Assembly (NCBI RefSeq): GCF_037975245.1
Contig: NC_092579.1
Span: 4,922,001 to 4,986,000, forward strand
Reading direction: 5' to 3'
DNA length: 64,000 nucleotides
Origin: Apostichopus japonicus
Lineage: Eukaryota > Echinodermata > Holothuroidea > Aspidochirotida > Stichopodidae
In this document: positions 1 to 11,516 of the stretch, piece after piece
Position numbering within the stretch: position 1 is the first letter of the stretch
Layout of the letters: every line of letters starts with the position of its first letter
Translations under genes and position numbers: made by a program
The notes under the pieces: model-generated
Database searches by the model: none
Seen by the model: the letters and a program-made list of their open reading frames with translations, nothing else
What the model was told of the DNA's origin: nothing

Positions 1-54
1 GCCTAGTATTAGTAGCACTAGTACAGTAGTACTAGTAGGTATAGAGTACTAGGC
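1..54. repeat. Imperfect palindrome
   Basis: The window opens with an imperfect inverted repeat: outer arms GCCTAGTA and TACTAGGC, inner arms ACTAGTAC and GTACTAGT around a 4-base centre. It could form a hairpin or cruciform. Its left side may extend beyond the window, so its full size is unknown. Confidence 0.4.
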
Positions 55-204
55 TAGCTTGACAGTTATGTACGCCTAGGTTGTAAGCTACACCATAGTG
101 AGCATTGTAACACCCATACACAAGCTAAAGTTAAACATATTTGATGATACCAAAGTTTTAAAAAGTTGCGTATGAATTGCTGCTTCATAAGTTAAATTAA
201 TACC

Positions 205-258
205 TTCTTCGCGAGTTCCTGCTTGCAGGAGGATCTAAAATACATGACATACATACAC
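205..258 (+). mobile_element. 3' end fragment of tRNA-derived SINE (family S1)
   Basis: This stretch matches, in the opposite orientation, the tails of the SINE copies near 36.95 kb and 48.29 kb. Shared parts are the hairpin TCCTGC-TT-GCAGGA, the following GATCTAAAATACATG and a CATA/CACA-rich tail. No tRNA-like head is visible, so it is a 5'-truncated copy. Confidence 0.6.
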
Positions 259-699
259 ACTTGTTGATATTGCTCAAAGAATTTTAGGTAAGCACCATCC
301 AAATTATTCTTAGACATTGAGTTATAACATTGAAGGGTACTACTCTTATACCAGGCAAGAAGAAGTCTCAATTAGCAAAATATTGCTTTCAGTACTAGAT
401 GGCAGTAACCTGTTTGTTGAGGTTTGAGTGTGGTTGACAAGTGTATTTTACTACTAGCATATTTTGGATCACTAGTGGTGATCTTTAATAAGTATAAACG
501 CAGCATACCATGAAGTTGAAGGCCTTAGATTTTATATTTTAAATTTTAAGATTTTGTTTGTATAATTTTTGATTTTCCATTTGCAGTTTTTATACAATTT
601 ATTGTCAGATTGTACTGTATATAACAAATTTTTTACCCTTTTTATAATTATACCTTATATTATCGATTTATGTATTTGTATATCATGTTTGTATGTATT

Positions 700-780
700 C
701 TACTGTAAAGCGCCTTAGAGCAATTTCTGATTGGATAAGGCGCTGTAGAAATTTTGTAAAATAATAATAAAAAAAAAATA
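700..780 (+). mobile_element. LINE/SINE-type 3' tail with AGCGCCTTA hairpin
   Basis: AGCGCCTTA (709-717) pairs with TAAGGCGCT (736-744), followed by an A/AAT-rich tail to about 780. The GTAAAGCGCYTT core followed by a tail is the 3' end shared by many metazoan LINEs and the SINEs that parasitise them. The SINE at 47.3 kb ends with a related sequence. Nothing upstream is clear enough to assign to the same insertion. Confidence 0.45.
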
Positions 781-858
781 ATTAGATAGTTATGTGAGCT
801 TGCTGTACTTCAGTTTCAAGCGTTAGACTTTTCAAGGTACTGTATGAGTATGATTTAA

Positions 859-1188
859 CAGTGGCGTAGGAAGGTACTTTTGGGTGGGAGGGGGCTGAAG
901 ACTGATGGCCGACCTGGGGGAATTAGAATTTTTTGCATTTCCAGGTGGCCTCAGATGCAATCATATTTGGTGCAATATAGCACACTTCAACACCCACTCC
1001 ATTTTGTAAACTTAATTTTGTATTTCACCTAGCCTTAGATGCAATTTGGTGCTCCAAATGAGATTATTTTTCTCATTTGGAAATGAAAAAGGGGTTTTCT
1101 GACCTGCAAAGCGGGGGGGATACGCCCCTCCACATTTCTCACTGGGGACTGGCGCCCCCCAGCCCCCACCCCGGTTTCTACGCCCTTG
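859..1188 (+). mobile_element. hAT-type MITE, family A copy 1
   Basis: A 330-bp non-autonomous DNA element. Its ends are CAGTGGCGTAGGAA and, inverted, CAAGGGCGTAGAAA. It is flanked by a perfect 8-bp target-site duplication TGATTTAA (851-858 and 1189-1196). Two further copies lie at 16871 and 27540, each with its own 8-bp duplication. The 8-bp duplication and CA-starting termini fit the hAT superfamily. No transposase is encoded; the open frames across it are chance. Confidence 0.88.
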
Positions 1189-1196
1189 TGATTTAA

Positions 1197-2550
1197 TACT
1201 GTAGGGTGATTGTGCAGATTACAAATGGTGTGTGTCTGTGTGAGAAGGGGGATATGGTTCATTGAGTAGAGTAAGGTGCCAGCCCGTCACTGCTTCCTCT
1301 GATGCCCACGGGTGGGTAGCAAATAAATATTTTCAGCAAACCATTTCTTGCAGGCAGATTCTCACTTTGCTTTTCAGTTTAATTGTGTTCCATTACAGAT
1401 AAAAAAATGGTTGTATACAACACCTAATACCACTGACACTGGGCAAACTAGTTAGGCACTTGACCCAGTAGTAATAATCATGTTGTCCACTTGTTGCCCT
1501 TCATGACCTTCTGTATAAACTCCTGAGAATGAGGCCTTGCAAGGCATGTGTATCTTGCTTTTGTTTTGGACAACAGCAGCAAGAGAAAAAATACAAAAAG
1601 TATGTATAAGTGAAGACACCTTGTAACCTACTTCTCATTATAATAAAACAGAATAATTTTCATTTAAAATGAATAATTTTCTTCATTATTAACTGATAGC
1701 CTTTTCACCTTTGAATGTTTTAAATTGCACGATAACATCCAGAATCTTTAAAAGTTTCAATTATTTATATGTAACGCAAGGTGTCCGCTGGCATCATATC
1801 AATATGGAGGACACATTCACAACTTGTTGAAATACTAGATGACATAGGCTGCCACCCTATAGGCTGCCCATCTTAAACCATGTTTAAAGCTGGTGGGAAA
1901 CCATCTAAGTTAACTCTTTCACAATGTTATGTAATAACACACAATACAAAATTTCAATGCAGTTAATATTAAGCTGGAAAAGATCATACCAAGTTCACCA
2001 ACTGTATCTGATGACAGTGCTGTTCATGTCTTAGAGACTGCCCTATCCTCTTCTCTCTAAAAGCAAAATGAACTCCCTAATAGATTTGTGCTCCTTGGGA
2101 ACCCTGTAACTCTAACCACTGCCACATTCTTGCCCCCTATCCTTCCCATCCATGGATGCTTAATTATTTAATTCATGTTTGCTTTACATCATCTCTAAAT
2201 CTGTCAATCCTTCTTCTAGGTAGCAAACTCTTGCCTCCTCCAAGTAAGAATTGATCCCATCATGCATCATATATGTCCATCTTAAAGAGTGAAATGGATT
2301 AAATAATGAGAGGCATCAAAATTCCTAAAAACCGACAAAACTGGACAGAATATTTCCATGCCAGTTTCAATGATTTATTGGCTTATATCCCAGTGTTGAT
2401 TCTGGGGGGGGGGGGGGAATTGTCCACAACTTAGAACTTTTGTTTGAACATAATGACCAATCTTTCAATCAACTTTATGAACCATAAATTGTAACTACAT
2501 TACCAGCCTGACTTTGTTCAGTGTCTCAAATTAATGTTTTGAAGTATACA
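1197..2550. other. Intergenic, no gene seen
   Basis: AT-rich sequence with no recognisable protein, RNA gene or transposon end. A G run lies near 2404-2417. Confidence 0.5.
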
Positions 2551-2569
2551 ATCTATAAGAGGTATAACT

Positions 2570-2660
2570 GTATAAGATATAAGATATAAGAATCTTTATT
2601 GGCCATAAAAGGAATTGGAGTTCACTCCATCTCAGTATAATATACATAAAACAGTCAAAA
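2570..2660 (-). mobile_element. Probable retroposon 3' end
   Basis: Read on the minus strand, this is a short AT-rich sequence ending in CAATAAAGATTCTTATATC followed by TTATATC repeats. A simple-repeat tail after a short 3'UTR-like sequence suggests the end of a LINE or SINE. No coding part is visible, so the assignment is tentative. Confidence 0.3.
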
Positions 2661-3199
2661 ATACATCAAAACATATGATTTATAATATATACATTTCTTA
2701 AGACAATGAAAATCCCCGTTAATCTTTAAATTAACGAATTCTGAGGTGTGCTAACTAGTGGCCATGTAATGAGGCAGACTCAAACTTGATATTTTAACCA
2801 AGAGAATAGAGATATTGCGCAATATTGCATGTCTTTCTTATAAACTGTATAAAAAGAGTCGTATGTAGTAAAAGCAAATGCTCATCACCATTCTATCTTG
2901 AAGAGACTGCATTGGAACACAAAAAGGGATAGAAATACTAGACTGGTCACAGCATTATTACCTAAGCTATCCGTCTAACCCATAGGGCTGTAGCACGCCC
3001 CCCCACCCCCCCCCCCTCGACCTTCAGCCTGGAAATTGTAAAAAAAAAATGTCGTTAGTGAGAGAAAGTTTCATTCATATCTAAATACTAACGTCCGCCG
3101 CTATGGCACTTGTGTAACGATTTTTCTAATTTTTTTTTTACAGCTTGGTCGTACTTCATGAGATGTTAAGAGCTGCTCAATTGTTACTTCAGTGAAACC

Positions 3200-4255
3200 A
3201 TGACAACCAAGATTCGTAGATCACTAGTTTGTTTGCGTCATTGCAGTTCATCTGCAAAACGATTAATATTGATCTCTCTAGCAGGAGTGGTCATTCTTTA
3301 CCTATTAGCCAACGATCAGGCGTCCAAAACCGTTCACACTGTTGCATCATATTCAGACTATTTGCGATTGCATAGCCATAACCGATATACCGAAGAAATC
3401 TCTGACGGTATCATAAATCCACACAATTATTCTTTTGTAATCCCTGAAGCGAATATATGCAAAAACGAAGACGTTTTCTTGATAGTACTTATACATTCCA
3501 GTCCTAGTCATTCAAACCTTCGCAATATACAACGGGAGACTTCACTCAGTGATGCGAATATTCTGGGAAAACGGATAATTGTAGTATATTTGATCGGAAA
3601 TGCAACGAAGATGTACCTCAATAACCATATTTTGGCGGAATCGCAGAAGTACCGCGATATCATCGTCGAAGACTTCAAAGATTCTTATTACAATTTAACA
3701 CAAAAGTTTATGATGGGTATGAGATGGGTGAGTGAATTTTGCCCTAACGCTCGATTCGTTCTCAAGGGTGATGATGACGTGTACTTTAATTTACATAATA
3801 TTGTCAAAATGCTGATATCAGCACCGTCTGAAAATTTCATGAGCGGATATGTTTATAAATATAGCAGACCATACAGAGACAGACACAGCAAGTGGTTTAT
3901 ATCAGAAAAGATTTATCCTTACAAATATTATCCGCCATTTTGCCGTGGTTATGCTTACGTCATGTCCGGTGATTTACCGCCAAGGTTATTCCAAGTCGCA
4001 CAGCACATTCCTGATTTTCCATTGGACGATGTCTTCACAGGATTTTGCGCTCGTAAACTAAACATTTCACCAGTTTCAAAGGTTGGATTTCGTGGACCAG
4101 GCAGCGATATCTTGTCATTCTGTTCTATGAACCTTTCTCATGCCGTTCATGTTGGTGACGGCCAAATGATTTCTAAACTCTGGCAGGAACAACAAGAAAA
4201 TCCCCACCAGATATCATGTAGCAGTATTGCCTATTACATTCGCAGTTTGTTTTGA
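3200..4255 (+). CDS. GT31 beta-1,3-galactosyltransferase-like protein (paralog 1)
   Basis: A 351-aa type II Golgi glycosyltransferase of family GT31, predicted to add a beta-1,3-linked hexose from a UDP-sugar to a glycan; donor and acceptor cannot be read from sequence. Layout: short basic cytoplasmic tail (1-20), one signal-anchor helix (about 21-37), stem, then the catalytic domain (about 90-335). Visible family motifs: a degenerate RxxxRxT block (LRNIQRETS, 107-115), VEDFxDSYYNLTxK (156-169), the metal/UDP-binding DDD (191-193) in KGDDDVYFN, YPPFCRGYAYVMSGD (244-258) and LDDVFTGFCARKL (275-287). The usual Trp after RxT is Ser. The CDS is uninterrupted; a strong splice acceptor (T-rich, AG at 3142-3143) lies 56 bases before the ATG, so the intron is in the 5'UTR. 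A closely similar paralog follows at 10449. Family assignment is firm; exact specificity is not. Confidence 0.93.
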   Translation: MTTKIRRSLVCLRHCSSSAKRLILISLAGVVILYLLANDQASKTVHTVASYSDYLRLHSHNRYTEEISDGIINPHNYSFVIPEANICKNEDVFLIVLIHSSPSHSNLRNIQRETSLSDANILGKRIIVVYLIGNATKMYLNNHILAESQKYRDIIVEDFKDSYYNLTQKFMMGMRWVSEFCPNARFVLKGDDDVYFNLHNIVKMLISAPSENFMSGYVYKYSRPYRDRHSKWFISEKIYPYKYYPPFCRGYAYVMSGDLPPRLFQVAQHIPDFPLDDVFTGFCARKLNISPVSKVGFRGPGSDILSFCSMNLSHAVHVGDGQMISKLWQEQQENPHQISCSSIAYYIRSLF

Positions 4256-4794
4256 AATACAATGTTACGCAATGTGCCATACCACAGGTATTGTGATGTC
4301 CACCGACAGTCCGAAGACTGGATGGGTCGCGCCCCAAAGTGTGTCGCGAAGTATTTCGGTGTGTTGCCGTATTTTGCCAGAATGTATTTATAGAGTTTTC
4401 GGAGCTTGCCAAAGGAGATCGACTAACTTACTTTAAACATCAAGTCGATTCAAGGTAGCTTTCATGCATTTTAAGCATCGATTCCGAAGGGTGGGGCTCT
4501 GGTGGTTCGTGACTCAGTCCCGCCATGGGGTAGATCTTGGTACCTGGGGCCTAAAAGTTTGGGCATCGCTGATTTACACCATACATTCTCACTTGATTGA
4601 TATACACCTTAATGTGCGCATGTCCATTAAAAAAACGCAACATAAAACATGAATATTCTCCTTACACCTGTGTTGACTAACTATGTAAAACAAGATCACG
4701 TGCTTATCGCTTTCTTCTTCACACTGGTCTGTAATCTAAGTGTATATACCTGGCTATCTATAGCTTATATCTTTGCATGATTTCAGTACGTGAT

Positions 4795-4800
4795 AATAAA
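4795..4800 (+). terminator. Candidate poly(A) signal of GT31 paralog 1
   Basis: AATAAA about 540 bases after the stop codon of the upstream gene, the first canonical signal downstream on this strand. This implies a 3'UTR of roughly 0.55 kb. Confidence 0.4.
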
Positions 4801-5255
4801 GCGAGATTCACCTGAAAGATATGTTCGTCATAACTTACCGCATAAACGTAACAACAGGCGACAGGAATATGTTTCTATCCCATCACTATTCCTACTGCGG
4901 ATACACTCGACGCCACGTTTTTCATTATAAAAAGATAGAAAATGCAAAAGGCACAGATATTTGAATTTCAATGATATGTGATATCTAAAAAGTACAGAAT
5001 TTTACATCATATTTTAATATTCAGAAAAAGAGCTCTCACAGAATGACAATGACGTTTTTGGCGGCAAAAGTGTTTTTCGACTTTAACTATTTTATTGTCA
5101 TTCGAAAGTTTCCAAGTATTCTCGAATATAGGCTCTGCATCCTTTGACTGTCTAAAAAAATGGGGGGGGGGAGGGGGTGTTAAAGTATCTAACGATGCGT
5201 GTGGCAATGGAAACCAAGACATGCATTGTTTTTGTTTATTCAAGTTAAAACAATA

Positions 5256-5298
<43 letters not shown>

Positions 5299-7460
5299 TA
5301 GTGCATTTCAAAGATAAGGGACCTTGATCAGGGTCACTGGTTGTACTTACAGATCACAATACAAGGTGCTGCTGTAACGCAAACATTCTGAATAGGTATA
5401 ATAATGCAACTATCAATTTGGAGTTGTAGCAAGCAGATATTAACAAATATCTGGGTATAAAGGCTAATATTTTGAACTATAGTGAATGTAGGCTATACTT
5501 ATACACGACCGCTACCAAATATTTATTGCCCACATAAAATCCACAATTACCAGGGAACAAAGTTCAAAATGTACTACTCAAATTTTCTAGCGGCTTTTGT
5601 CACTGCAAGTACACCTTTTTCATGAATAACAGGTTAGTTATAGGCTAGGTATAATCGCATTTGGCATAGGCCTATACCCTACCGTAGTGATATTGTATAA
5701 TGGCAGACTGACAACTGCCTAAAACGGCATTGGCGTATCCAGAATTTTTTCATCTGGGGCAGGGGACTGTGGGATTCGAGTGGGGAGGGGAGGGCAAGTT
5801 CGCGCCCGACCAGTTCGGTCATTTTTAGACACTTTTGCAACATGCCCGCCCCATTCCCAAACACATGAAACTATGGTAACGGCACTGTTATGAATGTTTC
5901 TATACCTAAGTGTAACAGTTTATTCCTGAATTCCACGGTGACCCGCTAAATTGAAAGTATAGTCCAACTAAAAATATCAACTTGATATATTGTAGAGAAA
6001 GTCAAGCGGGTAGCGAAGATTTCATCTTTGGGGGGGGGGGGGGGTTCAGTTATTGAGCTGTCAACGAGAACGCTTTGCGCTATCTGCTTGGGGTCCAGGG
6101 GCGAAGCACGTGGAATAATATGGTGGACTTTAGAAGCTTCAGAGCTTTCAAATTTTATGCAATCGGCAGAGATTTTAGCAATTTGAAATTTCATTAAATT
6201 GTTCATAATACTGCATTATGATTAGTCTATTGTTGAAAAGTGGGGTCGAAATCATTCAACTAGGAACTTAAAACTCACTCAAAATAAAAGCTTTTTCTAG
6301 GGGTGGCGTAGTCAAATCCGTGGCACTGTGGCAGTAGCCAGTTATAAAAGACAAACAATACGATGATGCCACAGTGTGATACCAATTTCAAGTTTACAGC
6401 CTACAGCAGGGTGGCAAGTTTTTATGTAACAAAAAGGGGCCAAATTTAGAGAATTTACCGACCAAATCGAGTGAATAAAGGCCAAAACCAAATTTTGTTC
6501 GATTTCTGCCTCCTGTAGCCTATACGTAGCTTACAATTCAGTATAGTTTGCACTCCTTTTCGATATAGGCTGCCGAAGTAGATATCTTTTTAAAAGGTTT
6601 AAAAATACCGCTTTACCTATACATGAAATCTAGTTTCAGTCTTAAGTAGGAACGAGATTTTCCAATTTCCACACTTCTGAAACTTCATGGTCCCCCTTTT
6701 TCTCTATCTCCACCTCTCTCTCCACATTGCTCTCTGTTTTCCATCTCTCTTTTCTCTCTCATTCTTCTCTCCTTTTCTGGCTATGCGCTTGGAGAAAGTC
6801 ACTATATGTCCTCTTAGCTGATAATCCTGTGTGCTCTGTTCTCATACTGTTCACAGTGTAGAAATGTATCGCTCACACTTTGTCTACAATAGCCTATGCA
6901 TAATTGGATGATTAGTGTTTCAGTAAAATGTGTTATTTGCGGAATCAAATTTAGAATTTGGATAAACTTAAAAATCAAAATGCTATAGCGATGGGATTTT
7001 GACAATTGGGTTCAGTTTATCGTCCTTTCAGTTATTTTGTCTGTAGTTCTCATTTTGGTCTGGACTATTCTTTCAAAATCACAGTTTAAGCTATCTCATT
7101 GTCTATGATTAACCATAATTAGGCTATGATTTAAATAAACTTTTATATTAAACTCAGTTTCATCGACTTACAGGCTTTATTCATTCAGCCACTACAAAAC
7201 TGTCTGTCTATCACCATATAGGCCATCGGTTTTATTACATTACATCGGCTGAAATATGTCAAGTCGTTGGAAATAATTTTTCGGTAGAAATAGGTCTATA
7301 CTAAGGACTAATTATTCTGCGTGAGTTCACACGTGCATGCGTTGTTGAAATTACGTATAGTAATATATCATGCTGCAGCTTCCAAGTAACAATATTGGAT
7401 TAACTTCGGATGGTCGATATAGGCCTAATGATGGTATAAAGATATAAGCATATACACATG
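4801..7460. other. Intergenic; simple repeats, no gene seen
   Basis: Holds G runs near 5162 and 6031, a (TA)n tract at 5260-5296, and a solo transposon-like end near 5730 (CATTGGCGTATCCAG followed by C/G-rich sequence) with no partner end that I could find. A 10-bp inverted repeat CACTGTGGCA/TGCCACAGTG lies at about 6325-6381. Open frames here are short and look random. Confidence 0.5.
5260..5296. repeat. (TA)n microsatellite
   Basis: Uninterrupted TA dinucleotides. Confidence 0.95.
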
Positions 7461-7462
7461 AT

Positions 7463-8157
7463 ATTATTATTATTATTATTAACCTTTAAAAGGGTGACTC
7501 GGTTAGCCGAAGCTAACCTTCCCCGAGGCCCTAAAATACAGTCATTATAAAAAGAATAATATTATAAAACAATAAACAGAGAGTAAGACTATTAAACATA
7601 CATATATACAACAGTAAATCACAAAACTGTAAAAATGGGTATAGAACATAAAAGCGTAATGAGATGATTAAGACTTGAAAAATTCATTGACTAAACGTTT
7701 AAAAATAGGTAAAGATTTGGCATGCCTGCATTCAGCTGGCAAACTATTCCATTCTTTGGCAGCTATATGAAGGAAAATCTATGCTTGTGATATTCCGTTT
7801 TACCATCTTTCAGGTATAAGTTACTTTGGGTCGTGGATCTCAAATTGTGATTATGAATTTCGTGTGTGTAAAGTTGAATAACTGGGTTAGATAATTTGGG
7901 GAGAGGCCATTCATGGTCTTGTACATCATGATCAATCGTCGTATACGCATTTGCGTATCGACAGGGTGCCACTTTAGCATTTTAAATAATTCTGTCGAGC
8001 TTTCATATCTTCCCGAGTTCGTAATAATACGCGCTGCTGCTTTTTGCATATGTAACAACTTTTGTAAATCATTTGCTCCACACGTACCCCAGACTATACT
8101 ACAATTATCTAGAATGGGTCGTACATACCCATTATAGAAGATAATTTTCGTATTCAA
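7463..8157 (-). mobile_element. 5'-truncated LINE, 3' end of ORF2 and 3'UTR
   Basis: The minus strand encodes the last part of a LINE reverse transcriptase protein in two frames joined by a frameshift near 7860-7970. The first reads FYNGYVRPILDNCSIVWG and RLIMMYKTMNGLSPNYL; the second reads NHNLRSTTQSNLYL, then AAKEWNSLPAECRHAKSL, ending at a stop near 7669. The 3'UTR carries a perfect hairpin GGTTAGC-TTCG-GCTAACC (7501-7518) and ends in an (AAT)n tail at 7463-7481. The same C-terminal protein and hairpin occur in the longer copy at 18.3-21.0 kb. A Jockey/CR1/L2-like group is likely; the clade is not resolved. Confidence 0.82.
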
Positions 8158-8159
8158 AT

Positions 8160-10080
8160 CAATATATGTATATTACAAGCATGGTAGCAGGTTAATTATC
8201 TCCTTGGGTAGCATGTGTGGCGAGGACAGACAAAATGATTGGAAATTTAACTTAGGACGCAATTGGCTGGTATTTATTTGAAAATTCCGTCAATTCCGGA
8301 TTAAAGTCAGCCGCGAACTGGTTTAATCGAGGCTTTCAATGCATTCTGTCAGTTTTGTCCAATTTATTTTGACCCACACATCATTGGGAGGGGGGTGGGC
8401 AAGGGGAAAACACATTTGACTGGGGATCCCGCCCTCTAATCCCCCCCCCCCTCTCCTGGCTGACGACGAAAGCGTTTGGAACCGAATGAAATCATTGATT
8501 AGGCAAATGCATACTCTCTAAGTAAGGTATATGCCTAATTTGAAGTTATCATTTTTTTAGTTTGAATCTGCCTCCGAAAAGAAATCTAAAGAAAGTCTTC
8601 ACGACTAACTGCTATTTTCACTGTTTCCTTCTTTATATGCAGCATCCTGAATCATTCATGAGGTTCTCGATACTTGCTAAATTATTTTTTTCCGTATATT
8701 AAGTTTCCTGGTTCACTCTGCGCTGTTTTACATATACTCGTCAGTCAAATGTTCAGTTTGATATTGTCAGCTAGAAACTAAGCGTCTACCGCCATGCAGA
8801 CAACTGTATACAAAGTCAAGGGTAGTGTAGCGTAACACTTATCACGATATCAGTGACGCACCCACTATGCATGCCACTAAGCGCTTTTATCGACTCTTCC
8901 GGCTGAACTTGCCGGTTCGGATGAATTGTGTGTAGTTATTCAGCTGTTTAACGTGTATACATGCAAATGTATATTATTCGAGTCTTTTATTCACGCTACG
9001 TCAACTTTAGTTAGGCGACGGTGTTATACCTACAACTGCATTCTTTAGTGTGTATTCTCCTTCACAACTAGCGTTTAGTTATATTCAATACATTCATCAC
9101 TATAGTCACTTCGTACCGCATTCGGTTCACCGCTTCTTTAATTGGACCTGCATAATTACAAACACCCTTATAGATGATATACAATAAAACGTCGGTGTTG
9201 GACTGAACAAAGAATGCACGAATAGTGTATTTGTGTTACTCAGGTTGTATGGATATATGTGATATATTCTAGTCAATCTTCTAAAATCAGGACGAGCCAT
9301 ATTGGCTTGGATTGTCAGTTTTCTCTTGAAATGGAATTTTTTGAACAGTTAAGATTTTATAGAGATCACGCGTGCTGATGTGCAATGTTCCCGCCCGACA
9401 CTGTCCGTTGTTTTTTACCACTGACATCCAGCTCATTGATTGTAGTAGTATGATGCTATAATGAGTCACGTCAGAGTCGTACATAAACAACTAAATCACC
9501 ATGCAGTCATGATAATAGCGAATATACAATGGAAACGGACGCAAAATCGTTTCATTTCATTTTGCAGAGAATTTGGTAAGAATATTATCTGTTATAATTT
9601 TACTTAGCCTATATTTAAAATCATAACTTGTGCTATATTTTACTCAAGTGTGCATAGATTTGCATTGGACACGTGACTTTCAAATAGCTCCTGTCATGAC
9701 ATTGGCTACATACTGTATATGGCCTATAAATGTACTACGTGAGGAATAGCGTTATTTGTAAGATTCGGTCAGCAAAGAGCACAGTTTGTTTTTTATAGGC
9801 CCCTATTAAGTTTGGAAAGATACCGTAATGTTTGTCTGTCGCCTGTTGAAAACAGAGTTTTTCGGAATTTTGAAAATGCAAATATTAACTGCTCAATAGA
9901 TTTATGAATTTTGTCAAGCGAGAAAGTTATTTGGGCATCAGACAAGAAAATATTGAAGTTGGTTTATTTTTGTTACTTTGCCGTGCTGCTCATATGTTCC
10001 AATTTTACCTCAAGCGGGTTGCGTTTAAACTGATACAAAATATCAAAGAATGTATGAGGAAATTCCTTTAGCAGAAATTG
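8160..10080. other. Intergenic, no gene seen
   Basis: No coding or RNA gene recognised. G/C runs occur near 8385-8455. The first, non-coding exon and promoter of the GT31 gene at 10449 may lie here, but no donor site can be singled out. Confidence 0.4.
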
Positions 10081-10106
10081 GATAAAAACATTTGTAATTG
10101 TTATTA

Positions 10107-10320
10107 TGGTTATCATCATCATCGTCGTCGGCATGATCATCATCTTTATCATAATCATCATCGTCATCGTCATCATCATTATTGTTATTATTATTGTTAT
10201 GATGATGATGATGATGATGATGATCATCATGATCATGATGATGATCATCATCATCATCATGATGGTGATGGTGATGATGATAATATAATTTTGATGATGA
10301 TTGTTATGATCATTATTATT
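10107..10320. repeat. (CAT/GAT)n trinucleotide microsatellite
   Basis: More than 200 bases of imperfect CAT/ATC, ATT and GAT trinucleotides. It lies just upstream of the splice acceptor (AG at 10382-10383) of the following GT31 gene, probably inside that gene's 5'UTR intron. The long open frames of Ile/Met/His/Asp across it are products of the repeat. Confidence 0.93.
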
Positions 10321-10448
10321 CAATTATTCAGTTCAATTACAATTCTATTTCTTTTGTTTTTGTTTGTTTTTTCCTTTCGGCAGGTAATATTTCTAAAGTC
10401 ACCTGAGACATGTCCGATGACAAATAGTAAATTTGTAGCGTATAAGCA

Positions 10449-11510
10449 ATGATTCATCGGCGATGTACCGCGGTACATCGTAACACCGTGCGATCCAAAG
10501 TAATTAAATGGTTTGTTGTGGCATGTATCGCCGGAGTGACGATTCTTTACCTCTTTCTGACCGGTCCAGGCATCAGAATGGTGCATTTTGCTGCTTCGTA
10601 TTCTGACAATGCAAGATTACACACCGTTAACCGGTTTACAGAAGCAAAATTCGTTTATGCGATTAATCCTCATCATTACAACTTGGTCATCGCCGAAGAG
10701 AATAAGTGTGAGCAGAAAGATGCATATGTTTTTTTGCTGGTCCTCATACACTCTAAACCCTCTCATATAGATCTTCGTAAGAAACAGCGAATGACTTCTT
10801 TACGCGAGACGAATGTTCGAGGAAAACGGATAATCGTGGTGTATTTGGTAGGCAACACAACTAATAAGAATCTTAATGACCGTATCTTCAACGAATCTCA
10901 CGTTTACCGGGATATAATCATGGAGGACTTCTTGGATACGTACTACAATTTGACCAACAAGTTTATGATGGGCATGAAATGGGCGAGTTTGTATTGTCCT
11001 CAAGCCAAATACGTTCTAAAGGGCGACGATGACGTGTACTTTAATTTGCATAATATTGTCCAAATGTTATCGTCTGCACCATCCGTTAATTTCATAAGCG
11101 GATATGTCCATAATTACGCGAAGCCTTACAGAAATGAAGGAAGCAAATGGTATATACCTGAAAGTGTGTATCCATATAAATATTATCCGCCATTTTGTGT
11201 TGGTTATGCTTACGTCATGTCCGGTGATTTACCGCGAAAATTATTCCAAGTTGCACAGCATATTCCATTCTTCCCATTGGATGATGTCTTCATGGGATTT
11301 TGTGCTAGGAAATTGAATGTTCTTCCAGTTTACAAGGTCGGCTTCCGAAGACCCGGATGGGGCCGTTTGTCTTTCTGCAATTTAAATCTTTCATATGCGA
11401 TACATTTTAGTGATTATCAACAGATCCCTAAGATGTGGTCAGAACAACAGTCAAACCTCGACGATAAAACTTGTAGCAAGGTTATGTATTATTTAAGAAG
11501 TTTATTTTGA
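10449..11510 (+). CDS. GT31 beta-1,3-galactosyltransferase-like protein (paralog 2)
   Basis: A 353-aa tandem paralog of the gene at 3200, with the same architecture: basic N-terminus (1-20), signal-anchor helix (about 20-37), stem, GT31 catalytic domain. Motifs: KRIIVVYLVGN (126-136), MEDFLDTYYNLTNK (158-171), DDD (193-195), YPPFCVGYAYVMSGD (246-260), LDDVFMGFCARKL (277-289). The catalytic half is nearly collinear with paralog 1; the N-terminal 60 residues and the last 50 differ most. It also has Ser where the family usually has Trp after RxT (RKKQRMTS). A pyrimidine-rich acceptor (AG at 10382-10383) lies 65 bases upstream of the ATG, matching paralog 1, so the duplication copied a gene with a 5'UTR intron. 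Specific donor and acceptor are unknown. Confidence 0.93.
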   Translation: MIHRRCTAVHRNTVRSKVIKWFVVACIAGVTILYLFLTGPGIRMVHFAASYSDNARLHTVNRFTEAKFVYAINPHHYNLVIAEENKCEQKDAYVFLLVLIHSKPSHIDLRKKQRMTSLRETNVRGKRIIVVYLVGNTTNKNLNDRIFNESHVYRDIIMEDFLDTYYNLTNKFMMGMKWASLYCPQAKYVLKGDDDVYFNLHNIVQMLSSAPSVNFISGYVHNYAKPYRNEGSKWYIPESVYPYKYYPPFCVGYAYVMSGDLPRKLFQVAQHIPFFPLDDVFMGFCARKLNVLPVYKVGFRRPGWGRLSFCNLNLSYAIHFSDYQQIPKMWSEQQSNLDDKTCSKVMYYLRSLF

Positions 11511-11516
11511 AATAAA
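11511..11516 (+). terminator. Candidate poly(A) signal abutting the stop codon
   Basis: AATAAA begins at the base after the TGA of GT31 paralog 2. If used, the 3'UTR would be only a few tens of bases. A more distal site may be used instead. Confidence 0.35.

Noticed and set aside
9973..10452. Open frames rich in Ile/Met or His/Asp
   Set aside because: They are translations of the CAT/GAT trinucleotide repeat on both strands.
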